NCBI GenBank assembly: GCA_900769875.1
Contig: CAAGII010000201.1
Coordinates: 1 to 12,112 of the forward strand
Direction of reading: 5' to 3'
DNA length: 12,112 bases
From: Clostridia bacterium
Lineage (GTDB): Bacteria; Bacillota; Clostridia; Christensenellales; Aristaeellaceae
Part shown: one piece after another, positions 1 to 6,858 of the stretch
Numbering within the stretch: the stretch's first letter is position 1
How the letters are laid out: every line of letters starts with the position of its first letter
The notes under the pieces: model-generated
Databases searched by the model: none
What the model saw: only the letters and a program-made list of their open reading frames with translations
Told to the model about the DNA's origin: nothing
Translations under genes and position numbers: made by a program

Positions 1-303
1 CTGAAGATGCTGACCCGCAACATCTGCTCCGAGTACGGCAAGTACAACATCCAGTGCAACGGCATCGGCCCGGGCTACATCGCCACGCCCCAGACCGCGC
101 CCCTGCGCGAAATCCAGCCCGACGGCAGCAGGCATCCCTTCGACCAGTTCATCGTCGCCAAGACCCCTGCCGAGCGCTGGGGCAATGCCGAGGATCTCGG
201 CGGGCCCGCGGTGTTCCTGGCCTCCGACGCGTCCAACTTTGTGAACGGTCATGTGCTGTATGTCGATGGCGGCATCCTCGCCTACATCGGCAAGCAGCCC
301 TGA
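1..303 (+). CDS. Short-chain dehydrogenase/reductase, gluconate 5-dehydrogenase-like (3' part only)
   Basis: The last 100 codons of an NAD(P)-dependent oxidoreductase of the SDR family; the 5' part lies outside the window. The visible part starts just after where the catalytic YxxxK would be, so neither catalytic residues nor the Rossmann glycines can be checked. Seen: the post-catalytic helix (LKMLTRNICSEYG), the strand and loop NIQCNGIGPGYIATPQTAP typical of SDRs after the active site, and the C-terminal ending FVNGHVLYVDGGILAYIGKQP. The segment with HPFDQFIVAKTPAERWG closely resembles gluconate 5-dehydrogenase / 2-deoxy-D-gluconate 3-dehydrogenase (KduD/IdnO-like) proteins, which interconvert keto-gluconates and gluconate in hexuronate or gluconate catabolism. 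The family assignment is firm. The exact substrate is inferred from remembered similarity. A terminator follows 14 nt after the stop, so it is the last gene of its transcript. Confidence 0.88.
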   Translation: MKMLTRNICSEYGKYNIQCNGIGPGYIATPQTAPLREIQPDGSRHPFDQFIVAKTPAERWGNAEDLGGPAVFLASDASNFVNGHVLYVDGGILAYIGKQP

Positions 304-316
304 TCTGCCCGTGCTT

Positions 317-347
317 CCGCCGCCTCCTGTGTGGGGCGGCGGTTTTT
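317..347 (+). terminator. Rho-independent terminator after the dehydrogenase
   Basis: CCGCCGCC (317-324) pairs with GGCGGCGG (335-342). The stem can extend inward through CC/GG (326-327 with 333-334) past one bulged T. Five T residues follow (343-347). It lies 14 nt downstream of the dehydrogenase stop and ahead of the next promoter. Confidence 0.88.
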
Positions 348-360
348 GCATCAGCGCATG

Positions 361-380
361 TTACACATTTTTATGTGTGA
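361..380. promoter_or_regulatory. Inverted repeat upstream of the regulator promoter, possible operator
   Basis: ACACAT (363-368) and ATGTGT (373-378) form a perfect dyad with a 4-nt T spacer, about 18 bp upstream of the -35 box of the TetR-type gene. TetR-family regulators often bind such dyads next to their own promoters, so self-regulation is plausible, but position and symmetry are the only evidence. Confidence 0.35.
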
Positions 381-395
381 ATCGCCCGCGAATGC

Positions 396-424
396 TTGAC
401 TTGCCATGGCGCGTTCTGTATAAT
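396..424 (+). promoter_or_regulatory. SigA-type promoter for the TetR/GNAT operon
   Basis: TTGACT (-35, 396-401) and TATAAT (-10, 419-424) are separated by exactly 17 nt. Transcription should start near 431. This excludes the longer in-frame upstream starts of the regulator gene (for example an ATG at 392) and supports the start at 467. Confidence 0.9.
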
Positions 425-466
425 CATGCTGTTTGCAGAACGATTGACAGAAGGGAATCATGCGGG

Positions 467-1084
467 ATGGGCAGAAAACCGGGCGATACCAGGGAGCGGC
501 TTTTGTGCGAGGCGCTGCGCCTGTTTGCCGAACGCGGCTATGATAACGTGCGAATGGCGGATATCGCATCCGCGCTGGGTCACAGCGCGCCGGCCATCTA
601 CAAGCATTTCAGCAACAAGCAGGCGCTGTTTGGCGCGGTGGTGGAGAAATGCAGTCAGGGCTTGAACGCGCAGCTGCAAAGGGAGCGCGAGTGCCTGCTG
701 GGCGTCTCCTGCGACAGCCTGCCCGGGAGCGTGGAGGAGTGGATCGCCCGCCTTCTGACGCAGGCGCGCCTCATGCTGGCGGGCGGAGACGCCGCCATGT
801 TCCGCAAGCTGCTTCTGTCCGAGCAGTTCCGCAGGCCGGAGCTTGCGGCGATCTACAACAAACGCTATGTCGACGATGAGCTTGCGCTCTACGAAGCCGC
901 GTTCCGCCGCATGATGGACGCGGGCATCATGAAGACGGATGACGCGCGCACACTTGCCGTGGCCTACTACGCGCCCGTGCAGCTGCTCACCGGCGTGTGC
1001 GACCGCGAGCCGGAGCGCGCGGGAGAGGCGCTGCAGAGCCTGGACAGGCATGTGCGCTTCTTCTGCATGAAATGGAAGCAGTGA
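467..1084 (+). CDS. TetR/AcrR-family transcriptional regulator
   Basis: A 205-residue protein with the usual TetR build. The N-terminal DNA-binding domain (about residues 6-53) has the typical pattern LFAERGYDNVRMADIA, with a helix-turn-helix at about 29-48 (ADIASALGHSAPAIYKHFSNK). The C-terminal half is an all-helical ligand-binding and dimerisation domain whose ligand cannot be predicted. The start is the ATG at 467: AGAAGGGA at 449-456 lies 10 nt upstream. A nearby ATG at 460 is out of frame, and longer in-frame starts fall upstream of the promoter's start point. It is the first gene of a two-gene unit with the acetyltransferase 16 nt downstream, and a dyad at 363-378 is a candidate operator. 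Family call is strong. Target genes are unknown, with self-control or control of the neighbouring acetyltransferase as the simplest guess. Confidence 0.92.
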   Translation: MGRKPGDTRERLLCEALRLFAERGYDNVRMADIASALGHSAPAIYKHFSNKQALFGAVVEKCSQGLNAQLQRERECLLGVSCDSLPGSVEEWIARLLTQARLMLAGGDAAMFRKLLLSEQFRRPELAAIYNKRYVDDELALYEAAFRRMMDAGIMKTDDARTLAVAYYAPVQLLTGVCDREPERAGEALQSLDRHVRFFCMKWKQ

Positions 1085-1100
1085 ATGGAGGTGCAGCCTG

Positions 1101-1565
1101 ATGATCCGCCTTGCCACGAAGCGGGATCTTCCGCGCATCAATGAGCTGCGCATGCAGGTGAACGACGTGCATGTCAGCGGGAGACCGGATATTTTCAAGC
1201 CCGGCTTTTGCGAAGCGCTTGCGCTGCGGGCGCAGGAATTTCTGGACAGCGGGGAGCGCGCGGTGGTGCTGTGCGAGCGCGAGGGCTGCGTCGCTGGCTT
1301 CGCGATGCTTGCGTACATCAGCCGCCCTGAGGGACCCTACACGCTGGAGCGGCGCTACCTGCATGTGGACGAAATTGGCGTGGATCGCGCCTTCCGCCGC
1401 TGCGGCGTGGGGCGCGAGCTGATGGATTACATCCGCGAGGACGCAAGGCGGCACGGCCTTGCGAGGATTGAGCTGGATGTGTGGGCGTTCAACGAGGGCG
1501 CGCAGGCATTCTATGAGGAGCTGGGCTTTTCGCCCTACCGGATCTATATGGAAAGCGGCGTTTAG
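1101..1565 (+). CDS. GNAT-family N-acetyltransferase
   Basis: A 154-residue single-domain GNAT protein, expected to move an acetyl group from acetyl-CoA to an amine on a small molecule or protein. Seen: an N-terminal IRLATKRDLPRINELR strand-helix start, the beta4 strand LHVDEIGVDRAFR (87-99), the acetyl-CoA pyrophosphate-binding motif A RRCGVG (99-104, matching RxxGxG) and the motif B region NEGAQAFYEELGF (131-143), where Tyr138 sits at the usual general-acid position. Length is normal for a one-domain GNAT. GGAGGT (1087-1092) lies 8 nt ahead of the ATG, and the gene is co-transcribed with the TetR-type regulator upstream. Substrate unknown. A role in resistance or detoxification under the regulator is possible but not shown by the sequence. 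Confidence 0.9.
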   Translation: MIRLATKRDLPRINELRMQVNDVHVSGRPDIFKPGFCEALALRAQEFLDSGERAVVLCEREGCVAGFAMLAYISRPEGPYTLERRYLHVDEIGVDRAFRRCGVGRELMDYIREDARRHGLARIELDVWAFNEGAQAFYEELGFSPYRIYMESGV

Positions 1566-1571
1566 CCGCCG

Positions 1572-1616
1572 CAGCGTCCGAAGCACGACGATGGAGCGTG
1601 GTTCGGACGCTGTTTT
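1572..1616 (+). terminator. Rho-independent terminator after the acetyltransferase
   Basis: A perfect 11-bp stem, CAGCGTCCGAA (1572-1582) with TTCGGACGCTG (1602-1612). CACG/CGTG (1584-1587 with 1597-1600) can pair within the loop. TTTT follows at 1613-1616. It begins 6 nt after the stop codon. Confidence 0.9.
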
Positions 1617-1637
1617 GATGTACGGCAAAAAAATCCT

Positions 1638-1665
1638 TTGCTTTCGCGGGAAACCATGCTATAAT
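1638..1665 (+). promoter_or_regulatory. Extended -10 promoter for the binding-protein/c-di-GMP operon
   Basis: TGCTATAAT (1657-1665) is an extended -10 element with a perfect TATAAT. TTGCTT (1638-1643), 16 nt upstream of it, is a weaker -35. The start point should fall around 1672, directly before the stem-loop at 1675-1696. Confidence 0.82.
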
Positions 1666-1674
1666 GCACTCAAG

Positions 1675-1696
1675 AAAGGCAGATTCCGCTGCCTTT
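1675..1696 (+). promoter_or_regulatory. Stem-loop at the predicted 5' end of the operon mRNA
   Basis: AAAGGCAG (1675-1682) and CTGCCTTT (1689-1696) form a perfect 8-bp inverted repeat with a 6-nt loop, starting within a few bases of the predicted transcription start. It could be an operator overlapping +1, or a 5'-terminal RNA hairpin protecting the message. The sequence does not decide between these. Confidence 0.5.
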
Positions 1697-1730
1697 GCCG
1701 TGGATACGCAACGAAAAAGGATGGATGTAC

Positions 1731-3170
1731 ATGAAAAAGCTTTGGGCGCTTTGCCTTTGCGCCGTCATGCTGTGCGCGCTCGTGCCGGGCGGCATGGCGG
1801 AGGTGCGCCTTTCTCCCCAGCACCCGGAGGTGCTGACGCTGTGGCACTATTACAACGGCCTGCAGCAGCAGGAGTTCAATACGCTGGTGCGTCAGTTCAA
1901 TGAAACGGTCGGCAAGGAAATGGGCATTATTATCGAGCCTGTCAGCCAGGGCGGGGTCAACAGCCTCTACGAGCATCTGATGGCGGCTGTGCGCGGCGAT
2001 ATCGGCGCAGCCCAAATGCCGGATATCTGCGCGGCCTATGCCGACACCGTGTATGAGGTGAGCCGTCTGGATCTGGTGGCGGATCTTTCCGCGTACATGA
2101 CGGCGGATGAAATGTCCGAGTACGTCGACGCCTACATGCAGGAGGGCGCGATGAACGAGGCGGGCAAGCTCAAGCTGTTCCCGACCGCCAAGTCCACCGA
2201 GATGATGCTGGTCAACAAGACCGAGTGGGACGCGTTCGCCGCCGAAACGGGCGCGACGGTGGAGCAGCTCGCCACATGGGAGGGCGTGGTTGACGTCAGC
2301 CGCATGTACTGGCAGTGGAGCGACGCCAAGACCGATACGCCCAACGACGGCAAGGCCTTCTTCGGGCGCGATTCGTTTGCCAATTACATCATCATCGGCG
2401 CGTACCAGCTGGGCGCGGAGATATGCCGCGTGGAAAACGGCGAGGTCGTGCTGACGGTGGATCACGACGTGATGCGCAGGCTGTGGGACAACTACACCGT
2501 GCCCTATGTCAACGGCTGGTTCGGCGCGTATGGACGCTTCCGCTCCGACGACGTCAAGACCGGGCTGCTGACGGCGCTTGTCGGCTCCACCAGCGGCGCG
2601 CTGTACTTCCCGGACAGCGTGACCATGGACGACGGCACCTCCTATCCCATCGAATGCATGCCCCTGCCCCTGCCCGGCTTTGAGGGCACCGAGCCCTGCG
2701 CCGTGCAGCAGGGTGCGGGTCTGTTTGTGAAGAGCAGCACGCCTGAGCGCGAGTATGCCGCGATGGTGTTCCTGCGCTGGTTTACGCAGACGGAGAACAA
2801 CATTGACTTCTGCATCGGCTCGGGTTACCTGCCCGTGATGAAGGAAGCCAACCGCATCGAGGTCATGGAGGAAATGATGGATCGGCGGCAGGTTTCGGGG
2901 CTTTTGCGCAACATCATCGAGGTGGGCGTGCAGATCACGGGCAATTACGATCTCTATACCAATACGGCCTTTGAAAACGGCAACGAGGTTCGCAGCGTGA
3001 TTGACAAGAGCATGTCCTCCTGGGCGCAGAACGCGCTTGCGGAGCGCGACGCGCTGGTGGCGGGCGGCGTTGCCTGGGATGACGCGGTGGCCATGCTGAC
3101 GGGCGACGACGCGTTCGAGGCGTGGTACGCCCAGTTCTCTCTGGATTTGGCGCGGGCGGTGGGCAGGTAA
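1731..3170 (+). CDS. Secreted family 1 extracellular solute-binding protein without an ABC permease
   Basis: A 479-residue protein resembling family 1 (UgpB/MalE-like) binding proteins for sugars, polyols or related compounds. Seen: a signal peptide (MKKLWALCLCAVMLCALVPGGMA, with likely signal-peptidase I cleavage after Ala23), an early core strand (PEVLTLWHYYNG, about 31-42), the segment around MPDICAAYADTVYEVS, and a C-terminal region with QGAGLFVKSS and AAMVFLRWFTQ typical of the second lobe. No lipobox is evident: each signal-region cysteine is preceded by L, C or a similar residue rather than G/A/S. The ATG at 1731 is chosen because AAAGG (1716-1720) is 10 nt away; an ATG at 1725 would add two residues but leaves only 4 nt. 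Its only operon partner is the dCache-GGDEF-EAL protein 46 nt downstream, with no permease or ATPase. A role as ligand receptor for that enzyme is inferred. Confidence 0.88.
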   Translation: MKKLWALCLCAVMLCALVPGGMAEVRLSPQHPEVLTLWHYYNGLQQQEFNTLVRQFNETVGKEMGIIIEPVSQGGVNSLYEHLMAAVRGDIGAAQMPDICAAYADTVYEVSRLDLVADLSAYMTADEMSEYVDAYMQEGAMNEAGKLKLFPTAKSTEMMLVNKTEWDAFAAETGATVEQLATWEGVVDVSRMYWQWSDAKTDTPNDGKAFFGRDSFANYIIIGAYQLGAEICRVENGEVVLTVDHDVMRRLWDNYTVPYVNGWFGAYGRFRSDDVKTGLLTALVGSTSGALYFPDSVTMDDGTSYPIECMPLPLPGFEGTEPCAVQQGAGLFVKSSTPEREYAAMVFLRWFTQTENNIDFCIGSGYLPVMKEANRIEVMEEMMDRRQVSGLLRNIIEVGVQITGNYDLYTNTAFENGNEVRSVIDKSMSSWAQNALAERDALVAGGVAWDDAVAMLTGDDAFEAWYAQFSLDLARAVGR

Positions 3171-3216
3171 ACACGCTTTCCTCTCACGCATATGATAACG
3201 GAGGATGAACACACCG

Positions 3217-6210
3217 ATGGCACGAAGCATGAAGCCGAAGCGAAAGACACGTACCATGTTTTTCAGCGTTCTTTTGCCGATGCTGTGCATGGTGCTGCTG
3301 AACATGGCGATCATCTTTCTTTTGCTGAACTGGAGCGGCGTGTTCCAGTCGCTGCGCAGCAACTCGCTGAATCTGCTCAGCCAGATGACCGAGAACAAGC
3401 GCCTGCCCCTGCAGCAGCAGATGATCGGCCGCTGGAGCGACCTGAGCAGCTATTCGGCCAGCCTGACGCGCATCCTGGAAAGCGAGCTGCGCAAGGAGGG
3501 CGCGACGGCGGAGGACATGGCGCAGGACGCGGCGCTCAACGCGCGCCTTGTGCAGGCCTGCGCGCCGGAGCTGCTGTCCTCCATGCGCGTCACGGGCACG
3601 ACGGGCATGTTTATGGTGCTGGACGGCGTGGGCATCAAGGACAGGGAGAATACCTACGCGGGCGTGTACTACCGCGATACCGATCCCGCCAGCGCCGCCG
3701 ACGACTACGCCGACGTGCTGCTGGAGCGCGGGCTTCCGCCTGTGGCGCGCTCGCTCGGGCTGGCGCTGGATTCCTTCTGGATGGCTGCGTTCGACTTTGG
3801 CGCGGAGGAAGGCGACTATTTCTTCAAGCCCGTGCAGGCGGCGCGCGAGGGCAAATCGCGCATGCCGGCGGACTATGGCTACTGGTACGGCCCCATCAGC
3901 CTCAACGAACGTGATCCCATTCAGGTGCTGACCTACACCATGCCCCTGATTGCGTCGGACGGAACAGTGCTGGGCGTGATTGGCAGCGAGGTGACCATCA
4001 GCTATATCACATCGCTCCTTAGCAGCGGCGAATATTTGCATGCTACGCCGGGCAGCTTCGTGCTGGCAAAGCAGCTTGCGCAGGATGAGTACGCCGCCGC
4101 CGCTGCGACGGGCCCGGTGTTTCTGCAGACCTTCGGCACGCCGCTGGGCACCGTGCTGCACATGGAAGAGTGGATTGACGCCGACCTTGTGCGCGTGCGG
4201 GACGGGGACGGGTTGGGCTATCTCTACGGCTCGGTGTTCCCGCTGCAGCTTTACAGCAGCAACGCGCCCTTTGAGGACGAAGCATGGGCGCTCATCGGCC
4301 TGCAGACGCAGGAAAGGGTCATGGGCTTTACCGAGCGGTTCATCCAGCTCATGCTCGCGGCAACGCTGGCGGCCGTGCTGCTGGGTCTTGTCACCGCCGT
4401 GCTGACAAGCCTTGGCATCACGCGAAGGATCAGCGTGCTTGTGCGCCAGCTGCGCAATCATCCCCACGACGAAGTGCTGAGGCTCGACCATACGGGTCTG
4501 CGCGAGATTGACATCCTCGTGGACGAGGTGATGAGTCAGAACCGCGAGGCCATGGGACAGGCTCTGCGCCTGAGCAACGTGCTGTCCATGGCGGGTACCT
4601 CCATCGGCTTGTATGAGCTGCGTGGAGACAAGCATGAGGCCTATGTGTCCCGCGGCGTGTATCAGCTGCTGGGCCTGCCGGACGGCGGATTGCACGCCCT
4701 GAGCGACAGCGAATGCGAGCAGATGATCCGCGAAAGGATGACCGAGGAGGTCGACGCGGGCGTGTGGCGCGTGCAGACACGCTCCGGCCCGCGCTATCTG
4801 CGCCACAAGCGCGTGTCGCAGGGCGACAGCGTCATCGGTACGCTGCTGGACGTGACCGTCGAGATGGAAAACCGCTACCGCGTGGAGCACGAGCGCGATT
4901 ACGACGTGCTGACCAGCCTGCTCAACCGCCGCGCGCTTGCGCGCATCTGTAGCCGCCTCTTCGAGCGGGACGTGGAGAAGCTGCGCCACGGCGCGCTGCT
5001 CATGCTGGATCTGGACAACCTGAAATACATCAACGACGCCTACGGCCACGACTGGGGCGACGCGTATATCCGCTGCTTTGCCGATTCGCTCTCCAACGCC
5101 TTCCGCGGCGAGCACTGCGTGTGCGGCAGGCGCTCCGGCGACGAGTTCATGGTGCTGATGTACGGCTGGGATGACCGCGCCGCGCTGGAGCGGGATATTC
5201 AGGAGCGGTGGAAAACGCTGCTGCAGGCGACCATCGTCCTGCCGGAGGATCGCGTGTACCGCGTGCAGGCCTCCGGCGGCATGGCGTGGTATCCCGAGGA
5301 CAGCCGCAGCTTCACCTCGCTCCTGCGCTTTGCGGACTTTGCCATGTACAAGGTCAAGCATGAGAAGAAGGGCATGCTGCAAAGCTTTGACCGGGAAAGC
5401 TACAGCGTCGACTCCATTCTCATGAGCGGGCGCGACGCGCTGCGCCGCATGCTGGACGAGAAGCTGGTGAAGTACGTCTATCAGCCCATCGTCAGCGCAC
5501 GCGACGGACACGTGATGGGTTACGAGATGCTGATGCGCCCGCTCGTGCCCGAGCTGAGCACGCCGAGCTCCGTGCTGCGCGTGGCCAAGGAGCAGGGCAT
5601 GCTCCACTATGTGGAGAAAATGACGTGGTTTGGCACCTTCTCCTCCGCCCAGAGGATGCGTGAGCGCGGGTTGCTGGCGCAGGATACCAGGTTGTTTGTC
5701 AACTCGATGCCCAGCCAGATCATGGACGAGGAGGACGAGCGCAGGCTGCTGGCAGGCTACGAAAGTCTGCTGCCGCACGTCGTGATGGAAATCACGGAAA
5801 ACGAAATCAACAACGAGGGCTACACCCGCCACAAGATGGATATTGTGCGCCATCAGGGCGGCCAGATCGCCATTGACGACTATGGCACCGGCTACAACAG
5901 CGAGATTGCGCTCATGCGCCTGGATGTGGACTATGTGAAGCTGGACATCTCCTTTGTCCGCAATGTGGATTCCGACCGCGACCAGCAGTCCATGGTGAAG
6001 GGGCTCATCAGCTACGCGCGCCGCAGGGGCGTCGCGGTGCTGTGCGAGGGCGTGGAGACCCGCGAGGAAATGGAAACGCTGCTGTCCTTCGGCGTGGATT
6101 ACCTGCAGGGCTTCTACTTCGGCAGGCCGCAGGACGAGCCGCAGCCCCCCGCCCAGCAGGCGGTGGACGCGCTGGCGGCCTACCATGCCCAGCATACGCA
6201 GACGAGATGA
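3217..6210 (+). CDS. Membrane-bound dCache-PAS-GGDEF-EAL cyclic-di-GMP signalling protein
   Basis: A 997-residue sensor enzyme predicted to make and/or break down cyclic di-GMP. Order (counting from the ATG at 3217): basic N-terminus; TM1 about 14-37; extracellular domain of about 337 residues with a dCache pattern (W223, GPI 225-227, then YTMPL and GTVLGVIGSEV); TM2 about 375-399; a linker; a PAS-like segment (about 452-552); GGDEF (about 558-723); EAL (about 745-975). In GGDEF, metal and substrate residues D598, N606 and D615 are present, but the signature reads SGDEF (640-644) and no RxxD inhibitory site precedes it. In EAL, the signature is EML (770-772). The other catalytic positions are intact: N829, E858 and E861, D887-D888, K908, E944 and Q964. 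So phosphodiesterase activity looks likely and cyclase activity possible. GGAGG (3200-3204) abuts an ATG at 3205 and lies 12 nt from 3217, so 3217 is preferred. It is co-transcribed with the binding protein upstream. Confidence 0.92.
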   Translation: MARSMKPKRKTRTMFFSVLLPMLCMVLLNMAIIFLLLNWSGVFQSLRSNSLNLLSQMTENKRLPLQQQMIGRWSDLSSYSASLTRILESELRKEGATAEDMAQDAALNARLVQACAPELLSSMRVTGTTGMFMVLDGVGIKDRENTYAGVYYRDTDPASAADDYADVLLERGLPPVARSLGLALDSFWMAAFDFGAEEGDYFFKPVQAAREGKSRMPADYGYWYGPISLNERDPIQVLTYTMPLIASDGTVLGVIGSEVTISYITSLLSSGEYLHATPGSFVLAKQLAQDEYAAAAATGPVFLQTFGTPLGTVLHMEEWIDADLVRVRDGDGLGYLYGSVFPLQLYSSNAPFEDEAWALIGLQTQERVMGFTERFIQLMLAATLAAVLLGLVTAVLTSLGITRRISVLVRQLRNHPHDEVLRLDHTGLREIDILVDEVMSQNREAMGQALRLSNVLSMAGTSIGLYELRGDKHEAYVSRGVYQLLGLPDGGLHALSDSECEQMIRERMTEEVDAGVWRVQTRSGPRYLRHKRVSQGDSVIGTLLDVTVEMENRYRVEHERDYDVLTSLLNRRALARICSRLFERDVEKLRHGALLMLDLDNLKYINDAYGHDWGDAYIRCFADSLSNAFRGEHCVCGRRSGDEFMVLMYGWDDRAALERDIQERWKTLLQATIVLPEDRVYRVQASGGMAWYPEDSRSFTSLLRFADFAMYKVKHEKKGMLQSFDRESYSVDSILMSGRDALRRMLDEKLVKYVYQPIVSARDGHVMGYEMLMRPLVPELSTPSSVLRVAKEQGMLHYVEKMTWFGTFSSAQRMRERGLLAQDTRLFVNSMPSQIMDEEDERRLLAGYESLLPHVVMEITENEINNEGYTRHKMDIVRHQGGQIAIDDYGTGYNSEIALMRLDVDYVKLDISFVRNVDSDRDQQSMVKGLISYARRRGVAVLCEGVETREEMETLLSFGVDYLQGFYFGRPQDEPQPPAQQAVDALAAYHAQHTQTR

Positions 6211-6225
6211 TCCCCCATCAAAGAG

Positions 6226-6270
6226 CGCCCCGGAAACCGGCGAACATCGGTACGGCTTCCGGGGCGTTTT
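6226..6270. terminator. Terminator between convergent genes
   Basis: CGCCCCGGAA (6226-6235) pairs perfectly with TTCCGGGGCG (6257-6266). ACCG/CGGT (6236-6239 with 6248-6251) can extend the stem. TTTT follows on the + strand (6267-6270). Read on the minus strand, the same stem is followed by a poorer run (CTCTTT), so it may also end the convergent membrane-protein gene, less efficiently. Confidence 0.85.
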
Positions 6271-6277
6271 GCGCGCT

Positions 6278-6844
6278 TTAGCGGCGGAGAAAGCGCAGCT
6301 TCGGGCGGATGCGGGTGGCGTAGAGCATCATCAGCGGCAATAGCAGCCGGTCGTACATGAGCATGCACACGTCAAACACCGCAAGGAACAGCACAAGCCC
6401 GAGCACTCCCATGGCGCCCAGATCCTGCGTGATCGCGTCCAGATGCAGCACGAGGGCGAGCAGCGCATACATTGTCGTAAGCGCGAGGGTGAAGATCAAA
6501 AGCTTGACCAGGACGCGCAGCGGCCTTGCGTGGATACGGTCCAGATGCCATTTCACCAGCGGATACCAGCCCAGAAACAGGTAGAAGAACGCCGCCTCCT
6601 TGTCCGCGCCCAGCGTGAGCGCGACCAGCGAAGTGACGGCGAAGGTGATCCACGCCTCGCGCCTGCCAAACTCGGTCATCACCGGCAGCAGCAGCAGCCC
6701 GCAGAGCAGCGGCGCGGCATAGGTTGCCACCGGGATGACGGCGCCCAGCAGCATCACCGCCACGGACAGCCCCGCCGCCATGCCGCACATGGCCATCGTG
6801 ACGCTTTGCCTGTGCGCCGAGCGGCGCTGATTGCGATCGGACAT
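6278..6844 (-). CDS. Small polytopic membrane protein of unknown function
   Basis: A 188-residue, very hydrophobic protein. After a basic N-terminus (MSDRNQRRSAHRQ) there are about six hydrophobic segments (roughly 15-40, 42-56, 64-79, 82-96, 110-133 and 143-166), then a basic C-terminal tail (TRIRPKLRFLRR), which suggests both ends are cytoplasmic. Notable polar positions are EFGRREAW (58-65), GADKEAAFF (79-87) and WYPLVKWHLDR (93-103). I do not assign a named family. Size and topology resemble S components of energy-coupling-factor vitamin transporters, and similar conserved proteins occur in Clostridia, but this is only a resemblance. AAGGAGG (6852-6858 on the minus strand) sits 7 nt from the ATG, so start and reality of the gene are secure. 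It is transcribed divergently from the liv operon and appears monocistronic. No convincing promoter was found. Confidence 0.85.
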   Translation of the reverse strand: MSDRNQRRSAHRQSVTMAMCGMAAGLSVAVMLLGAVIPVATYAAPLLCGLLLLPVMTEFGRREAWITFAVTSLVALTLGADKEAAFFYLFLGWYPLVKWHLDRIHARPLRVLVKLLIFTLALTTMYALLALVLHLDAITQDLGAMGVLGLVLFLAVFDVCMLMYDRLLLPLMMLYATRIRPKLRFLRR

Positions 6845-6858
6845 ACGCAAGCCTCCTT

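Noticed and set aside
251..466. Upstream extension of the TetR-type gene
   Set aside because: It would overlap the dehydrogenase end, the terminator and the promoter. Transcription should start near 431.
3171..3216. A separate promoter or terminator between the binding protein and the GGDEF/EAL gene
   Set aside because: The 46 nt contain no stem-loop with a T-run and no -35/-10 pair, so the two genes are treated as one transcript.
3184..6195. A reading frame of about 1000 codons on the minus strand opposite the GGDEF/EAL gene
   Set aside because: It has no recognisable domain, is full of His, Arg, Ala and Val runs typical of antisense reading of GC-rich codons, and overlaps a gene with intact catalytic motifs. 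It exists because the real gene lacks TTA, CTA and TCA codons in frame.
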